Under the pieces are notes generated by a model. The model was given only the letters and a program-made list of their open reading frames with translations. It did no database searches and was not told the DNA's origin. From contig CAJXPL010000005.1 of the NCBI GenBank assembly GCA_913057985.1, positions 39,415-103,414 on the forward strand: a DNA stretch of 64,000 nucleotides, in the 5' to 3' direction. Source of the DNA: an uncultured Synechococcus sp. (GTDB taxonomy: Bacteria > Cyanobacteriota > Cyanobacteriia > PCC-6307 > Cyanobiaceae). Shown piece by piece: positions 48,304-57,239 of the stretch; position 1 is the stretch's first letter; each line of letters begins with the position of its first letter. Both the position numbers and the translations under genes were made by a program.

Positions 48304-49380
48304 TCAGACGGGCTGGGTGACGGCCTTGAGCACCGCTTCAGCAAGGCCTTTGAACTCAGCGGCGCTGGCGGAGTCGCTGCGGTTGATCACGATCGGTCGT
48401 CCCGTGTCACCGCCTTCCTGCACGGGCATTTCCATGGGGATCTGAGCCAGCAGGGGTACGTCGTAATCCGCAGCGAGTTGGGCGCCGCCGCCACTGCCGA
48501 AGAGGGCGTAGCGGCAGTCGGGACGGTCCGGAGGAATGAAGGCGCTCATGTTCTCCACCACCCCCAGAACGGGAATGCCCATCTGCCGGAACATGGCGAG
48601 CCCCCGTCGCGCATCCTGCAGCGACACCTGTTGTGGGGTGGTCACGATCACAACGCCCGCCATCGGCACTGCCTGGGCCAGGGAGAGCTGTGCATCACCG
48701 GTGCCCGGCGGCAGATCAACGATGAGAACGTCCCGCTCACCCCATTCGGCCTGATACAGGAACTGCCGAATGATGCCGTTCAGCATCGGGCCGCGCCAGA
48801 TCACAGGCTGGTGATCGTCGATCAGCAGACCCATCGATACCATGGCGATGCCGCAGGTTTCGATCGGGACAATCCGCTGCTGATCGCCGCTGCCCTGCAC
48901 CTCAGGTGTTTGGTCAGAGACGCCCAGCATGGTTGGTGCGTTCGGCCCGTAAATATCAGCGTCAAGGAGCCCCACCCGCAGCCCGGTCTGGGCGAGGGCG
49001 CAGGCCAGATTGACGGCGACGGTGCTCTTGCCGACGCCGCCTTTGCCGCTGCTCACCGCAATCACCTGGCGGACGCCGGGGATCGACTGGCGTTCCGCCG
49101 GCTGACCATGGCCAGCCTGGCCAATGCCCCCTTGGCTTGGCGGTTGGCCGATCTCGATCTGCACGTCGTCAATGCCGTCCAGCGCCATCAGAGCGCTCCG
49201 TGCTTCGGCCACGATGCGGTCTCGCTGGCTTTGAGCGAAGCCAGGAAGGCTGAGACGAAACACGGCCCGCGGCGGGCTGATTCGGATCTGTTCGATCCAG
49301 CCGAGCTCCAGGGCCGTTTTGCCACTGCCGGCATCTTTGACTTGCTGGAGGGCGTGGTGGGCCTGCTCGACCGGGTTCAT
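48304..49380 (-). CDS. mrp: Mrp/ApbC-family iron-sulfur cluster carrier ATPase
   Basis: 358 residues from ATG 49378-49380 (MNPVEQAHHALQQV); an ATG 9 nt upstream is possible. An N-terminal MIP18/DUF59 domain (about 1-90) precedes the deviant Walker A IAVSSGKGGVGKSTVAVNLACALAQ. LLDADIYGPNAPTMLGV, LIVDLPPGTGDAQLSL and VENMSAF follow. The CxxC motif expected near the C-terminus of many Mrp proteins is not seen as such (PPDRPDCRYALF has one Cys). It delivers Fe-S clusters, which matters for photosystem I supply. Confidence 0.94.
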   Translation of the reverse strand: MNPVEQAHHALQQVKDAGSGKTALELGWIEQIRISPPRAVFRLSLPGFAQSQRDRIVAEARSALMALDGIDDVQIEIGQPPSQGGIGQAGHGQPAERQSIPGVRQVIAVSSGKGGVGKSTVAVNLACALAQTGLRVGLLDADIYGPNAPTMLGVSDQTPEVQGSGDQQRIVPIETCGIAMVSMGLLIDDHQPVIWRGPMLNGIIRQFLYQAEWGERDVLIVDLPPGTGDAQLSLAQAVPMAGVVIVTTPQQVSLQDARRGLAMFRQMGIPVLGVVENMSAFIPPDRPDCRYALFGSGGGAQLAADYDVPLLAQIPMEMPVQEGGDTGRPIVINRSDSASAAEFKGLAEAVLKAVTQPV

Positions 49381-49495
49381 CCGTTTCATCAAGGCAAGCC
49401 GGATCCTAGGGGCGCTGCCCGTGACAGTCCCTGACGGATGCTTGTCCAGGCCTGGGGTGACCTGGTTAGGTTTCGATGTCTTCAGTCTCTGACAC

Positions 49496-50584
49496 ATGGT
49501 CCGCTCCCTGATTCGCCGCGTCCTCGGACGCCAGGACGTGGGTGTCAGCAACGCTCCTCTTGAGCTCCCCCCCAGCGATTCCAGAGAGCGGGCCCGGGCG
49601 ATGGTGATGGGGCTGCAGGACGAAATCTGTGCGGGTCTTGAAGCGCTCGATGGCGAAGGTCGTTTTGCCGAAGAGAGTTGGGTGCGGCCTGAAGGGGGTG
49701 GAGGGCGCTCCCGGGTGATGCGTGAGGGCCGCGTCTTTGAACAGGGCGGCGTGAATTTCTCCGAGGTTCAAGGGGAAGAACTGCCCCCGTCGATCCTCAA
49801 GCAGCGTCCGGAGGCGAAGGGGCATCCCTGGTTCGCCACGGGAACCTCAATGGTTCTGCATCCGCGCAACCCCTTTATCCCGACGGTTCACCTCAACTAC
49901 CGCTATTTCGAGGCTGGCCCGGTGTGGTGGTTCGGCGGGGGTGCCGACCTGACGCCCTATTACCCGTTCCTGGATGATGCACGCCACTTCCATCGCACCC
50001 ATCAGGCGGCCTGTGATTCGGTTCACCCGGATCTGCACAAGGTCTTCAAACCCTGGTGCGATGAATACTTCTTCTTGAAGCACCGCGGTGAAACCCGCGG
50101 CGTCGGCGGCATCTTTTACGACTACCAAGACGCCAACGGCACGCTTTACAAGGGTCAGGATCCTTCCGGCCCTGCGGCTCAGGTGTCAGCCCGTTTGGGC
50201 GCTCGGCCATTGAGCTGGGAGCAGCTGTTCTCTCTCGGCCAGGCCAACGGCAGAGCCTTTCTTCCCGCCTATGCCCCCATTGCGGAGAAGCGGCATCCGA
50301 TGGCCTATGGCGATCGCGAGAGGGAGTTTCAGCTCTATCGCCGGGGCCGCTATGTGGAGTTCAACCTGGTCTGGGACCGCGGCACGATCTTTGGCTTGCA
50401 AACCAATGGACGGACGGAGTCGATCCTGATGTCTCTGCCTCCGCTGGTGCGTTGGGAGTACGGCTACACCGCAGAGCCTGGATCACGGGAGGCCCTGCTG
50501 ACCGAACTGTTCACCAAGCCTCAGGACTGGCTTGGGGATTCCAGCCTCGATGACCGCTGCCGCCCCCACGGAGCGATCAACTAA
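49496..50584 (+). CDS. hemF: Oxygen-dependent coproporphyrinogen III oxidase
   Basis: 362 residues. Conserved segments are [45 protein letters not shown] and [21 protein letters not shown], with [28 protein letters not shown] near the end. It converts coproporphyrinogen III to protoporphyrinogen IX using oxygen, for heme, chlorophyll and bilins. It diverges from mrp across 115 nt and its stop overlaps the convergent next gene by 4 nt. Confidence 0.98.
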   Translation: MVRSLIRRVLGRQDVGVSNAPLELPPSDSRERARAMVMGLQDEICAGLEALDGEGRFAEESWVRPEGGGGRSRVMREGRVFEQGGVNFSEVQGEELPPSILKQRPEAKGHPWFATGTSMVLHPRNPFIPTVHLNYRYFEAGPVWWFGGGADLTPYYPFLDDARHFHRTHQAACDSVHPDLHKVFKPWCDEYFFLKHRGETRGVGGIFYDYQDANGTLYKGQDPSGPAAQVSARLGARPLSWEQLFSLGQANGRAFLPAYAPIAEKRHPMAYGDREREFQLYRRGRYVEFNLVWDRGTIFGLQTNGRTESILMSLPPLVRWEYGYTAEPGSREALLTELFTKPQDWLGDSSLDDRCRPHGAIN

Positions 50585-51438
50585 CTGACGCCTTGAACAA
50601 GCGCGCTCACCACGCGCTCGGCCAGGCAGTTCACCGTTTGCTCCCTAGTGCTCGGATCCCTCAGCTTCGTTTCGAGGGGAGGTTCGAGCATGGCGATTTC
50701 AAGAATTCCGATGCCGCGCCTTGGACCGCCAAGGCCTCCACGGAAATTGCGTGGGAATCGCCCGAATGCCTGGGCCAGGCTTTCATCAACGAGGTTGAGT
50801 TCACGTACATTCGCGAGCACAGGAATCAGGCCGGAGCCGAAGCCATGGGGTCGGTAGGCATCGAAATGGATCTCCAGGACATATTCACCACGCTCTGAAA
50901 AGACTTTGGCCTGCGACCAGTTGGTGGCAGGGTCGTCGTCGTCCGGGATGCTTATCGACGGCGGTGTGTAGGAACGAATGTTCAGGCCGCGGGCTTGGCC
51001 TTGGCTGACGACAGCGGCTTGAACCGCGCGATTCCAGAACAGTTCGTCCCGAATGCCTGGTTGCATCGGCGGTCGCTTCTGCTGATCCACGGCATAGCCG
51101 GGGGTCCCAGAGCTGGCGGTGCCCTGGGAGTCAGCGTGGCCCGCCATGACGACGATCGGCAGGTTGGTTTGAACCGGGCTTCGGCCGACCCAGCTCCCGG
51201 GTTCCTTAGTGCGTGGGCCCAGCAGCGGGTCTGGCGTGGCGGGCGCTGGGCAGGGTTCTGGCGGTGCCGGTGCTGGTTGCTCTGCTGATTTCTCTGCTGC
51301 TTCCTGGGTGGGCTCGAGTGCAGTGAGCCAGTTGTGCTGTTCCGCAGCCTTGGTCATCGCCAGGGTCACCAGCGACAGGCCTGCGATGGCAAGCCCTGTG
51401 GCAAAGCGACGCCGTTGCATCCAGGCCGGCAGACGCAT
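50581..51438 (-). CDS. N-acetylmuramoyl-L-alanine amidase-like (Amidase_3-type) secreted protein
   Basis: 285 residues. An N-terminal signal or anchor ([20 protein letters not shown], 9-28) is followed by a Pro/Ala/Glu-rich linker (40-80). The catalytic domain has the spacing of zinc amidases: His101 in [11 protein letters not shown], Glu132 in [10 protein letters not shown], His191 in [16 protein letters not shown] and Glu247 in GIGILEIA. These correspond to the H-E-H zinc site and catalytic Glu of the AmiA/AmiC fold. The similarity is remote, so activity on peptidoglycan is inference. Confidence 0.65.
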   Translation of the reverse strand: MRLPAWMQRRRFATGLAIAGLSLVTLAMTKAAEQHNWLTALEPTQEAAEKSAEQPAPAPPEPCPAPATPDPLLGPRTKEPGSWVGRSPVQTNLPIVVMAGHADSQGTASSGTPGYAVDQQKRPPMQPGIRDELFWNRAVQAAVVSQGQARGLNIRSYTPPSISIPDDDDPATNWSQAKVFSERGEYVLEIHFDAYRPHGFGSGLIPVLANVRELNLVDESLAQAFGRFPRNFRGGLGGPRRGIGILEIAMLEPPLETKLRDPSTREQTVNCLAERVVSALVQGVS

Positions 51439-51441
51439 GGT

Positions 51442-51996
51442 TCAGATCGGGGAGGAGAGCAGGGATCCATCACTGGCCAGTTGCAGGGTCTCAGCCAGTT
51501 CCAGTTCGATGGCAATCAGTTCGTCGCGATGGGCCCGCAGGCGAATGGCGCTGCCTTCTCCCTCGGGAGCAGGAAGGAGTTGCAGTTCAAGGGCTTCTGT
51601 GCGAGCGGCCCGCCGTGTGTAGACAGCTCCTGCCAGAGGTCCGAGGCCGATCAGCAGCAGAGGCCACCAGTGCAGTTGCGGTGCCAGCTGACGCAGGACC
51701 AGGCCGAAGCAGGCGGAGCCAGTGGCCGCCAGCAGTGACAGCAGCACCGCAAGGGGTTGGCTGGAGGCCACTTTCCCCTTGAAGCGGAGCACCTGGCGCT
51801 CAGCATCGCCGCCATCCCGGCTCCAGCCGCGCTCTTCCAGCCAAGTGCTGAGCCCGTCAAGCACGGTGATGGGGGGTTGGGGGGACATCACGTCCACCAC
51901 TGTGGTTCGGTCTTTGCTGGCTGCACGCAGAAAGAAGACCAGACCAATCGCCAGCAGAACAGTCAGCAGGAGGGTGGATTGGAATCCTGCAGGCAT
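51442..51996 (-). CDS. Cofactor assembly of complex C protein, CCB2/CCB4-type
   Basis: 184 residues. An N-terminal membrane helix (LLLTVLLAIGLVFFLRA) is followed by the family-typical SKDRTT. A second pair of helices (LAVLLSLLAATGSACFGLVL and WWPLLLIGLGPLAGAVYTRRAAR) precedes a soluble C-terminus. This matches cyanobacterial and plastid CCB2/CCB4 proteins, which help attach heme c(n) covalently to cytochrome b6. It is 3 nt upstream of the amidase-like gene on the same strand. Confidence 0.78.
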   Translation of the reverse strand: MPAGFQSTLLLTVLLAIGLVFFLRAASKDRTTVVDVMSPQPPITVLDGLSTWLEERGWSRDGGDAERQVLRFKGKVASSQPLAVLLSLLAATGSACFGLVLRQLAPQLHWWPLLLIGLGPLAGAVYTRRAARTEALELQLLPAPEGEGSAIRLRAHRDELIAIELELAETLQLASDGSLLSSPI

Positions 51997-52046
51997 GGCA
52001 TCCCGGTGATGTTCAACCTTTTTAAGCCTTGCGCCGGCTGAATCGT

Positions 52047-52430
52047 TTAGTTCAAGGCGAACCGGTGGGAGTCCAGCCAGCTGCGCCAGGGCTGCATCAG
52101 TCGCTCGGCTTCGCCGCGTGCATCGGATTCAAGGTGCAGCATGCGCCGTGGCCGTCCGCGGCTCGGGCAGCGTTGGGTGTAACTGCTGATCGATCCCTGT
52201 TGCTCAAGGAACTCCAGGGCCTGTTGCAGCACGGTTTCAGAAAGCCGCAGTTGGGGCTCCTCCCGGATCAGTTTCTGTAGGAGTGCGGAGGGATAGTTGT
52301 CGTCTTTGAGCAGGCATTCGAGGATCCAGCAGACAGCCAGTTCCAGGTCGAGAAACTGTGGAGGTGGCTGATGGAAGTACTGCTCGATGTCTGCCAGACA
52401 GGTGCGCGATGGCTTTCTGCGGGAGAACAC
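52047..52430 (-). CDS. Winged-helix (PadR/MarR-like) protein
   Basis: 127 residues. The middle carries a helical DNA-binding-like region (LELAVCWILECLLKDDNYPSALLQKLIREEPQLRLSETVLQQALEFLEQQGSI) ending in a wing with RCPSRGRPRRMLHL. This basic GRPRR turn is typical of PadR-type wings. It probably binds DNA. The target genes and ligand are unknown. It diverges from the RNase D-like gene across 115 nt. Confidence 0.7.
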   Translation of the reverse strand: MFSRRKPSRTCLADIEQYFHQPPPQFLDLELAVCWILECLLKDDNYPSALLQKLIREEPQLRLSETVLQQALEFLEQQGSISSYTQRCPSRGRPRRMLHLESDARGEAERLMQPWRSWLDSHRFALN

Positions 52431-52545
52431 AGGCGCGGGACGACTCCCTCAATCAAAAACGATCCCATTTTGAGATTCAAGAGGAGAGTCTTGAGACTTG
52501 CTGTGGGCGTGATTGGCCACACTGGCCCCATCCCTTTCTGAAGCC

Positions 52546-53190
52546 ATGGCTGAGCAGTCGTCATCCCCAGCGGAATTCGCCGTCTTTGATTGCGATCTCG
52601 ATGCGGCTTGGACGGAGCGCTACCTGGAGGCCCCACGGCTTGCGGTCGATACCGAAGCGATGGGGCTGATCCATGGGCGTGATCGGCTTTGTCTGGTTCA
52701 GATCGCTGATGCCGAAGACCGCGTGGCCTGCGTCCGCATTGGCTTGGGTCAGACCGAGGCGCTGAATCTCAAGCGCCTGTTTGAGGCCTCCACGGTGGAG
52801 AAGGTGTTCCACTTCGCCCGTTTTGATGTGGCTGCGCTTGCCGCCGGTTTGGGGATCGACGTGAACCCCGTGTTCTGCACCAAGGTCGGCAGTCGGCTCG
52901 GCCGCACGTACACCCCCCGCCATGGCCTCAAGGATCTGGTGATGGAACTGGTCGGCGTTGAGCTGGACAAGGGCGCCCAGAGCAGTGATTGGGGCCGGGT
53001 TGATGAACTCACCGACGCCCAGCTGGCCTACGCCGCCAACGACGTCCGCTATCTGCTGCCAGCCCGTGAGCGCCTGGAGCAGATGTTGCGGCGGGAAGGG
53101 CGCTGGGATCTGGCGCAACGCTGCTTCCAGTGCGTTCCGGTGGTAGCCGAGCTGGATCGGCTGCGCTTTCACCAGATCTTTGAGCACTGA
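52546..53190 (+). CDS. Ribonuclease D-like 3'-5' exonuclease
   Basis: 214 residues from ATG 52546. The DEDDy nuclease motifs are VDTEAMGL (Exo I), HFARFDVAAL (Exo II) and YAANDVRYL (Exo III, with Tyr and Asp). It lacks the HRDC domains of full RNase D, so it is the short cyanobacterial form. It probably trims tRNA or other small RNA 3' ends. Confidence 0.92.
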   Translation: MAEQSSSPAEFAVFDCDLDAAWTERYLEAPRLAVDTEAMGLIHGRDRLCLVQIADAEDRVACVRIGLGQTEALNLKRLFEASTVEKVFHFARFDVAALAAGLGIDVNPVFCTKVGSRLGRTYTPRHGLKDLVMELVGVELDKGAQSSDWGRVDELTDAQLAYAANDVRYLLPARERLEQMLRREGRWDLAQRCFQCVPVVAELDRLRFHQIFEH

Positions 53191-53199
53191 GGTTGGGGC

Positions 53200-53457
53200 T
53201 CAGTCTTCCAGCATGAAATTGCCGTCGCCTTCGCTGTTCTCGAGCAACGCGTCCAGCTGACGGGCGTGGTCACCGTTGTCCTTATCGAGGGCGGCCAGCA
53301 TGGATTCAGCCATGGCTCGCCGTCCCTCCACATCGCGATGTCCTTCTCGGGCCGCGGCTTGTTCGACCTGACGTCGGGCACTGGCGAGGCTGATGCTCAG
53401 TCGACTGGCCAACTGGGCACAAAGTTTGACGAGGGTGGGGTCTTGAATCGCGGCCAT
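53200..53457 (-). CDS. Small conserved cyanobacterial protein, function unknown
   Basis: 85 residues from the ATG at 53455-53457 (MAAIQDPTLVKLCAQLASRLSISLASARRQVEQAAARE). It is helical and rich in Ala, Arg and acidic residues, with no membrane segment and no motif I can name. It lies 20 nt downstream of the start side of the LpxB-related gene in the same orientation and converges with the RNase D-like gene. Confidence 0.7.
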   Translation of the reverse strand: MAAIQDPTLVKLCAQLASRLSISLASARRQVEQAAAREGHRDVEGRRAMAESMLAALDKDNGDHARQLDALLENSEGDGNFMLED

Positions 53458-53476
53458 CGCAACCAACCGAAGATCT

Positions 53477-54787
53477 TCAGTATCCGTTGAAGCGATCCAG
53501 GATCAGGCGTGCCAGCTGATCGCTTCCCCCTGCTGGCCCCATCCGCTGCGTGCCGATCCGTCCCAGGTGGGAGCGGAGTGTCGGGTCGTCCAGGAGAAAT
53601 TCGAGCCGTCTCGTGAGCTCGGATTCATCAGAGCAGGGACGAACCGCACCCCCCAGCAGGCGGCTCTGACGGCGAGCGAAGCCCGGCTTGAACTGCGGTC
53701 CTGGTCCCGGCAGGGACAGGGCCGGAATGCCCAGCCCCACCAGTTGTTCCGTCGCCGTTCCGGCGGTGGCGATGCCGGCTTCTGCCCAGCCGGCCCATTG
53801 GTCAAAGCAACCTCGCCCGATCAGCACCAGGCAGGCTCCTTTCACCCAGCAGGCTTCGGCACCCAGTTGGTCCGAAGGCGGAAGGCTGCGTCGAAACCCC
53901 AGTTGTTCAAGACTGTCGCTCAGGGCCTCTGCATCGGGTTGGGCGCCCACGGCCACGAGCAGTGCCATCGGCACACGGCCGGGAAGCGCCATGGCACTGC
54001 GAACCAACCGCTGCAGGTTTCGCTGGGCCTCCGGCATGCGACTTCCGCAGAGCAGGAGCACCCGGCGGCAGCGGTCCAGGGCTGATGGCAGCGGTTGGAC
54101 CTGAAGGCCATCCATCATCGGATTGCCAGGCGCAAGGGCGCCCACGCCCTTGCGTTGCAAGCCTCGTGCTGTGAGCCGATCACGCATGGCCACCAGTTGG
54201 CAACGGCGCGAGCGCATCAGGCGCCATTCCCAGGGATCCCACTCACTGCCTTTGAGCCGGTGGTAGCAGTCGCTCTTGGCCCGTCCGGGACCGCTGAGCC
54301 AGGTGTAGTCGCTTTTGGGAGTGCCGATGAAGCCGAAGGGGGCACCACTGCTCCAGGCCATCAGCAGCGGCAGCAAATCACCCACGGCAACGATGGGTTG
54401 GCGCTCATGTCCCAGGCGGCGTACCAACTGCCATTGACTCCAGCTCAGGCTGGGGAGTCCAGCCCTGACGTCTGCCAGCAGACCTCTCAGGCTTTGGTTG
54501 CTGAAGCCACCACTGGGCAAGGCCGCTTTTGGCCCCAGGCGTGTCAACCATCCCTGCTGAACAGCAGCATCAAACACCCGTCCGGCACCCACCAGAGGAA
54601 GCACGGTCAGGGGGCGTCGCGGTGCGCGCCGATGCACGGCCTGGATGATCCGCAGGGTGATCAGGTCTTCGCCGTGGCCGTTGCAGAGAAACAGCAGAGA
54701 GCCAGGGGCATGGCTGATACGATCCCCTGATGGGGACAGCTGTTCCCCGGCGGCGGCATGGCCAAGTGGTAAGGCAGAGGATTGCAA
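53477..54787 (-). CDS. Lipid-A-disaccharide synthase-related protein (cyanobacterial LpxB-like family)
   Basis: 436 residues in the longest frame (TTG start inside tRNA-Cys, which is on the other strand). The family start should be near LLFLCNGHGEDLITLRIIQAVHRR (54697 downward). GT-B features are FGFIGTPKSDYTWLSGPGRAKSDCYHRLKGSEWDPWEWRLM, LLCGSRMPEAQRNL and the donor-site ATAGTATEQLVGLGIPALSLPG. No ATG or GTG exists in frame at the right position, so initiation is unresolved. It is a UDP-sugar transferase-like protein and not LpxB itself; the product is unknown. Confidence 0.82.
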   Translation of the reverse strand: MQSSALPLGHAAAGEQLSPSGDRISHAPGSLLFLCNGHGEDLITLRIIQAVHRRAPRRPLTVLPLVGAGRVFDAAVQQGWLTRLGPKAALPSGGFSNQSLRGLLADVRAGLPSLSWSQWQLVRRLGHERQPIVAVGDLLPLLMAWSSGAPFGFIGTPKSDYTWLSGPGRAKSDCYHRLKGSEWDPWEWRLMRSRRCQLVAMRDRLTARGLQRKGVGALAPGNPMMDGLQVQPLPSALDRCRRVLLLCGSRMPEAQRNLQRLVRSAMALPGRVPMALLVAVGAQPDAEALSDSLEQLGFRRSLPPSDQLGAEACWVKGACLVLIGRGCFDQWAGWAEAGIATAGTATEQLVGLGIPALSLPGPGPQFKPGFARRQSRLLGGAVRPCSDESELTRRLEFLLDDPTLRSHLGRIGTQRMGPAGGSDQLARLILDRFNGY

Positions 54788-54822
54788 ATCCTTTATCCCC
54801 AGTTCGAATCTGGGTGCCGCCT
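54752..54822 (+). tRNA. tRNA-Cys (anticodon GCA)
   Basis: 71 nt with acceptor GGCGGCA/TGCCGCC, discriminator T (the usual U73 of tRNA-Cys), D-loop AAGTGGTAAGGC, anticodon loop TTGCAAA (GCA) and T-loop GTTCGAATC. It overlaps, on the opposite strand, the longest possible frame of the LpxB-related gene. Confidence 0.97.
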
Positions 54823-54833
54823 TTCAATCCTCA

Positions 54834-55307
54834 TCACAGTTGAGCCTCCGCGCTCATGCCGGCAACGTTGCGTGAGTGACTCTCGCAGCCGATGGTCTCT
54901 GCATCAATCCAGCAGCGTCCTTGGGCGGTGCGGGTTGCCGGAAGGCCCGTGGGAAGTCCTCGGTCATCAAAGCGGACCCATGACGTGCTGAGCAGAGATG
55001 CGCTCCAGCTGCGGCGATCCAAGCGGCAGCCTGAGCGGTCACAGCGGAGCGGACTGTCTTGGTCTCCTTTCAGGCTGACGAAGCTCAGCTGATAGCTCCC
55101 CCCTGTTTTCGCATCGTCTCCGATGAAGCGAAGCCTCAGCCCGCTGCTTCCGTTCATCGCGATCTCGAGCCGTTCGCAATCCAAGGATTTGCTGTCGACC
55201 ACGATGCGGCAGCTTGAAGGCCTGTGTTCCAAGCGGCCAAAGGCCAGGGTTGGGTTGGTCGTTGCTTGCACGGCGAGCAGCAGTGAAGCCATCCACAGCT
55301 GGATCAT
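54834..55307 (-). CDS. Probable exported protein, function unknown
   Basis: 157 residues from the ATG at 55305-55307. The start MIQLWMASLLLAVQATTNPTLAFG resembles a signal peptide. The mature part has eight cysteines, many near SCRIVVDSKSLDCERLEI, RCDRSGCRLDRR and GRCWIDAETIGCES, spaced as if forming disulfides. It may be a periplasmic or thylakoid-lumen protein. Its ATG overlaps the stop of the 62-residue gene by 1 nt, so the two form a translational pair. Confidence 0.7.
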   Translation of the reverse strand: MIQLWMASLLLAVQATTNPTLAFGRLEHRPSSCRIVVDSKSLDCERLEIAMNGSSGLRLRFIGDDAKTGGSYQLSFVSLKGDQDSPLRCDRSGCRLDRRSWSASLLSTSWVRFDDRGLPTGLPATRTAQGRCWIDAETIGCESHSRNVAGMSAEAQL

Positions 55308-55495
55308 CAGTAATCGCTGTCGGCGACGCACATGCCCAGGCAGCGAATGCCGTTGCTGGCAGTCCTGCGGCAGTGGTTGCAGAGGATGCGTTCCTCGTCT
55401 GCAGTCGATCCCTCCGCCCTCTGATCGGTCGATGTCGCAGGTTCCTTGGCGGGGGATGCGGTCATGACGCAGCAGGACGGGACGAAGGCGATCAT
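55307..55495 (-). CDS. Small cysteine-rich protein, possibly exported, function unknown
   Basis: 62 residues from ATG 55493-55495 (MIAFVPSCCVMTASPAKE). Starts at 55510 (MLLPAMIAFVPSCC) or 55528 would add a short hydrophobic stretch, giving a lipoprotein-like signal. The C-terminus has CNHCRRTASNGIRCLGMC, a four-cysteine cluster that could bind a metal. It is immediately upstream of, and overlaps, the cysteine-rich gene at 54834. The 55495 ATG shares a CATG palindrome with the start of the divergent aldo/keto reductase. Confidence 0.6.
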   Translation of the reverse strand: MIAFVPSCCVMTASPAKEPATSTDQRAEGSTADEERILCNHCRRTASNGIRCLGMCVADSDY

Positions 55496-56480
55496 GGCTG
55501 GAAGCAGCATCGCCCCGTTGAACGGCATCGGTTTTGGCACCTGGGCCTGGGGCAACAAGGCGGTCTGGGGATACGACGCCCAGCGGGATGACGCTCGACT
55601 TCGCGCCACATTCCGACAAGCCCTCAGTTCGGGGATCAACTTGATCGACACCGCTGATTCCTACGGAACGGGGAGCCTGAATGGACGCAGTGAGGAGCTT
55701 CTGGGTGAATTCATTGCCGAGTTGCCAGCCCTGCGGCGATCACAGTTGACGGTGGCCACGAAGTTGGCCCCTTTCCCCTGGCGATGGGGCCGTCGGGGTT
55801 TCGATCGCGCTTTCGAGGCCAGTCGAACGCGGCTCAAGGGTCAGCTGCGGCGCGTGCAGTTGCACTGGAGTACAGCGCGGTATGCCCCGTGGCAGGAGGC
55901 AGGTCTTCTTGATGGTTTGGCTGATCTTGTGCTGTGTGGCAGGGTCGACGAGCTGGGCCTCTCCAACCTGGGTCCCCAAGGCTTGGCGTTGATTCACGGC
56001 CGTCTGGCGAAGCGTGGTGTTCTTCTGCGCAGTGTTCAGGTGCAATGTTCGCTCTTGGCGCCTGCGGATGATCAGCTGCTCGAGTTGATTGCCATCAGCA
56101 GGGACCTTGATGTGGAGGTGTTGGCCTATAGCCCCCTGGCCTTCGGCGTTCTTGGCTGTGCTCCCGGTGCTGAAGAGACGTTGCCTGCTACGTGGTTGAG
56201 ACGCCGCCTGTTTCGGCGACTGCTTCCGGCCAGCCTGGAGCTGCGCGATGAGATGCAGGCCATCGCGATCGAGCGCGGGGCATCGATGGTGCAAGTTGCC
56301 TTGAACTGGTGCAGAGCCTTGGGTACGACGCCGATCCCAGGGTTGCGAACACCTGTTCAGGCCATGGATGTTGCCGCTGCGCTGCAGTGGTCGATGTCGA
56401 TGCAGGAACGCCAGCGGTTGGATGTGGCCCGCTACCGCTGTAGCGAGCGAATGCCCGCCAATCCTTTCCAGAGTCGCTGA
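55494..56480 (+). CDS. Aldo/keto reductase family oxidoreductase
   Basis: 328 residues from ATG 55494; ATG 55464 would add ten. The AKR barrel shows GIGFGTWAWGN, the catalytic DTADSYGTGSLNGRSEELLGEF (Asp and Tyr), VATKLAPFPW (Lys), and LHWSTARYAPWQ. The residue expected as catalytic His is in LHW. ALNWCRALGTTPIPGLRTPVQAMD is the NADPH phosphate-binding end. The substrate is unknown. It converges with the coiled-coil gene, 9 nt between stops. Confidence 0.9.
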   Translation: MAGSSIAPLNGIGFGTWAWGNKAVWGYDAQRDDARLRATFRQALSSGINLIDTADSYGTGSLNGRSEELLGEFIAELPALRRSQLTVATKLAPFPWRWGRRGFDRAFEASRTRLKGQLRRVQLHWSTARYAPWQEAGLLDGLADLVLCGRVDELGLSNLGPQGLALIHGRLAKRGVLLRSVQVQCSLLAPADDQLLELIAISRDLDVEVLAYSPLAFGVLGCAPGAEETLPATWLRRRLFRRLLPASLELRDEMQAIAIERGASMVQVALNWCRALGTTPIPGLRTPVQAMDVAAALQWSMSMQERQRLDVARYRCSERMPANPFQSR

Positions 56481-56489
56481 GCGATCTGC

Positions 56490-57122
56490 TCAGGCCTCCG
56501 AGGCCGATTCAGGGGCGGGGCTCACCACCACCGGGAGGCTGTCACCGTCATTCCGAATCGGAATGACCTTGTCCTGGGAGGGTTCCAGGGGAGTTGGCGC
56601 AGGGGGAGTGTCCTGTTGTTGGGCGCAGGCGGAGAGGGCCTCTTGCAGCAATGAATCAAAGGTTGCCCCGGGCAGTCGATGCCGGGCGACCTCCAGAAAG
56701 GTGCGCGGTAGGGATTCGCTGGCGGCGCTCCTCAAAGCAGGGTTGTTCTGCCGGTGCTCCTGCTCGTCCTGTATGGAACGGATGAACCGACGCGTGACGT
56801 CGCGTTTGGTGGACGCCTTGATCAGGGTGTCGCGCTCCTGTGGACCGTGACTGAGCTCCTGCTCCATGTCCTGAATCCGCCGTTCGAGGCTTTCCAGAAC
56901 CTCCTGGGCTTCCTTGCTGATGTGAGCCAGTTGCCCATCCGAAAGGTGCGGCAGGTCGGCTACGAAGACCTTGCCGTGATCCCGGAGTGTGAGGAAGGTT
57001 GGTCTTGCGCCCTGCCTGTAACCCTGCTGCCTGTCTTGCCCTGACGGGAAGGGACGCCTAGGTGGAACCGGACCTGCAGACGAACGACGGCGCGTGATGC
57101 GCTGGGGCTTATCAAAAGGCAT
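56490..57122 (-). CDS. Conserved cyanobacterial protein with central coiled coil, function unknown
   Basis: 210 residues. The basic N-terminus (RITRRRSSAGPVPPRRPFPSG) precedes KVFVADLPHLSDGQLAHISKEAQEVLESLERRIQDMEQEL, predicted to be a coiled coil at about 60-92. A helical region and a disordered Pro/Ser tail follow. No enzyme motif is present. The start is preceded by a poly-A/T stretch typical of a promoter in the 117-nt gap to purM. Confidence 0.72.
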   Translation of the reverse strand: MPFDKPQRITRRRSSAGPVPPRRPFPSGQDRQQGYRQGARPTFLTLRDHGKVFVADLPHLSDGQLAHISKEAQEVLESLERRIQDMEQELSHGPQERDTLIKASTKRDVTRRFIRSIQDEQEHRQNNPALRSAASESLPRTFLEVARHRLPGATFDSLLQEALSACAQQQDTPPAPTPLEPSQDKVIPIRNDGDSLPVVVSPAPESASEA

Positions 57123-57239
57123 TGAAAAAAGATGTATTGACGCCGCTATCGGGAAAGACCCCGATGTGCTTACCGCAGCCTATTCGATCCCGCTTGGGCT
57201 GTCGGTCTGATGCAGGGAACCCGTCTGAAACTGACGCAA

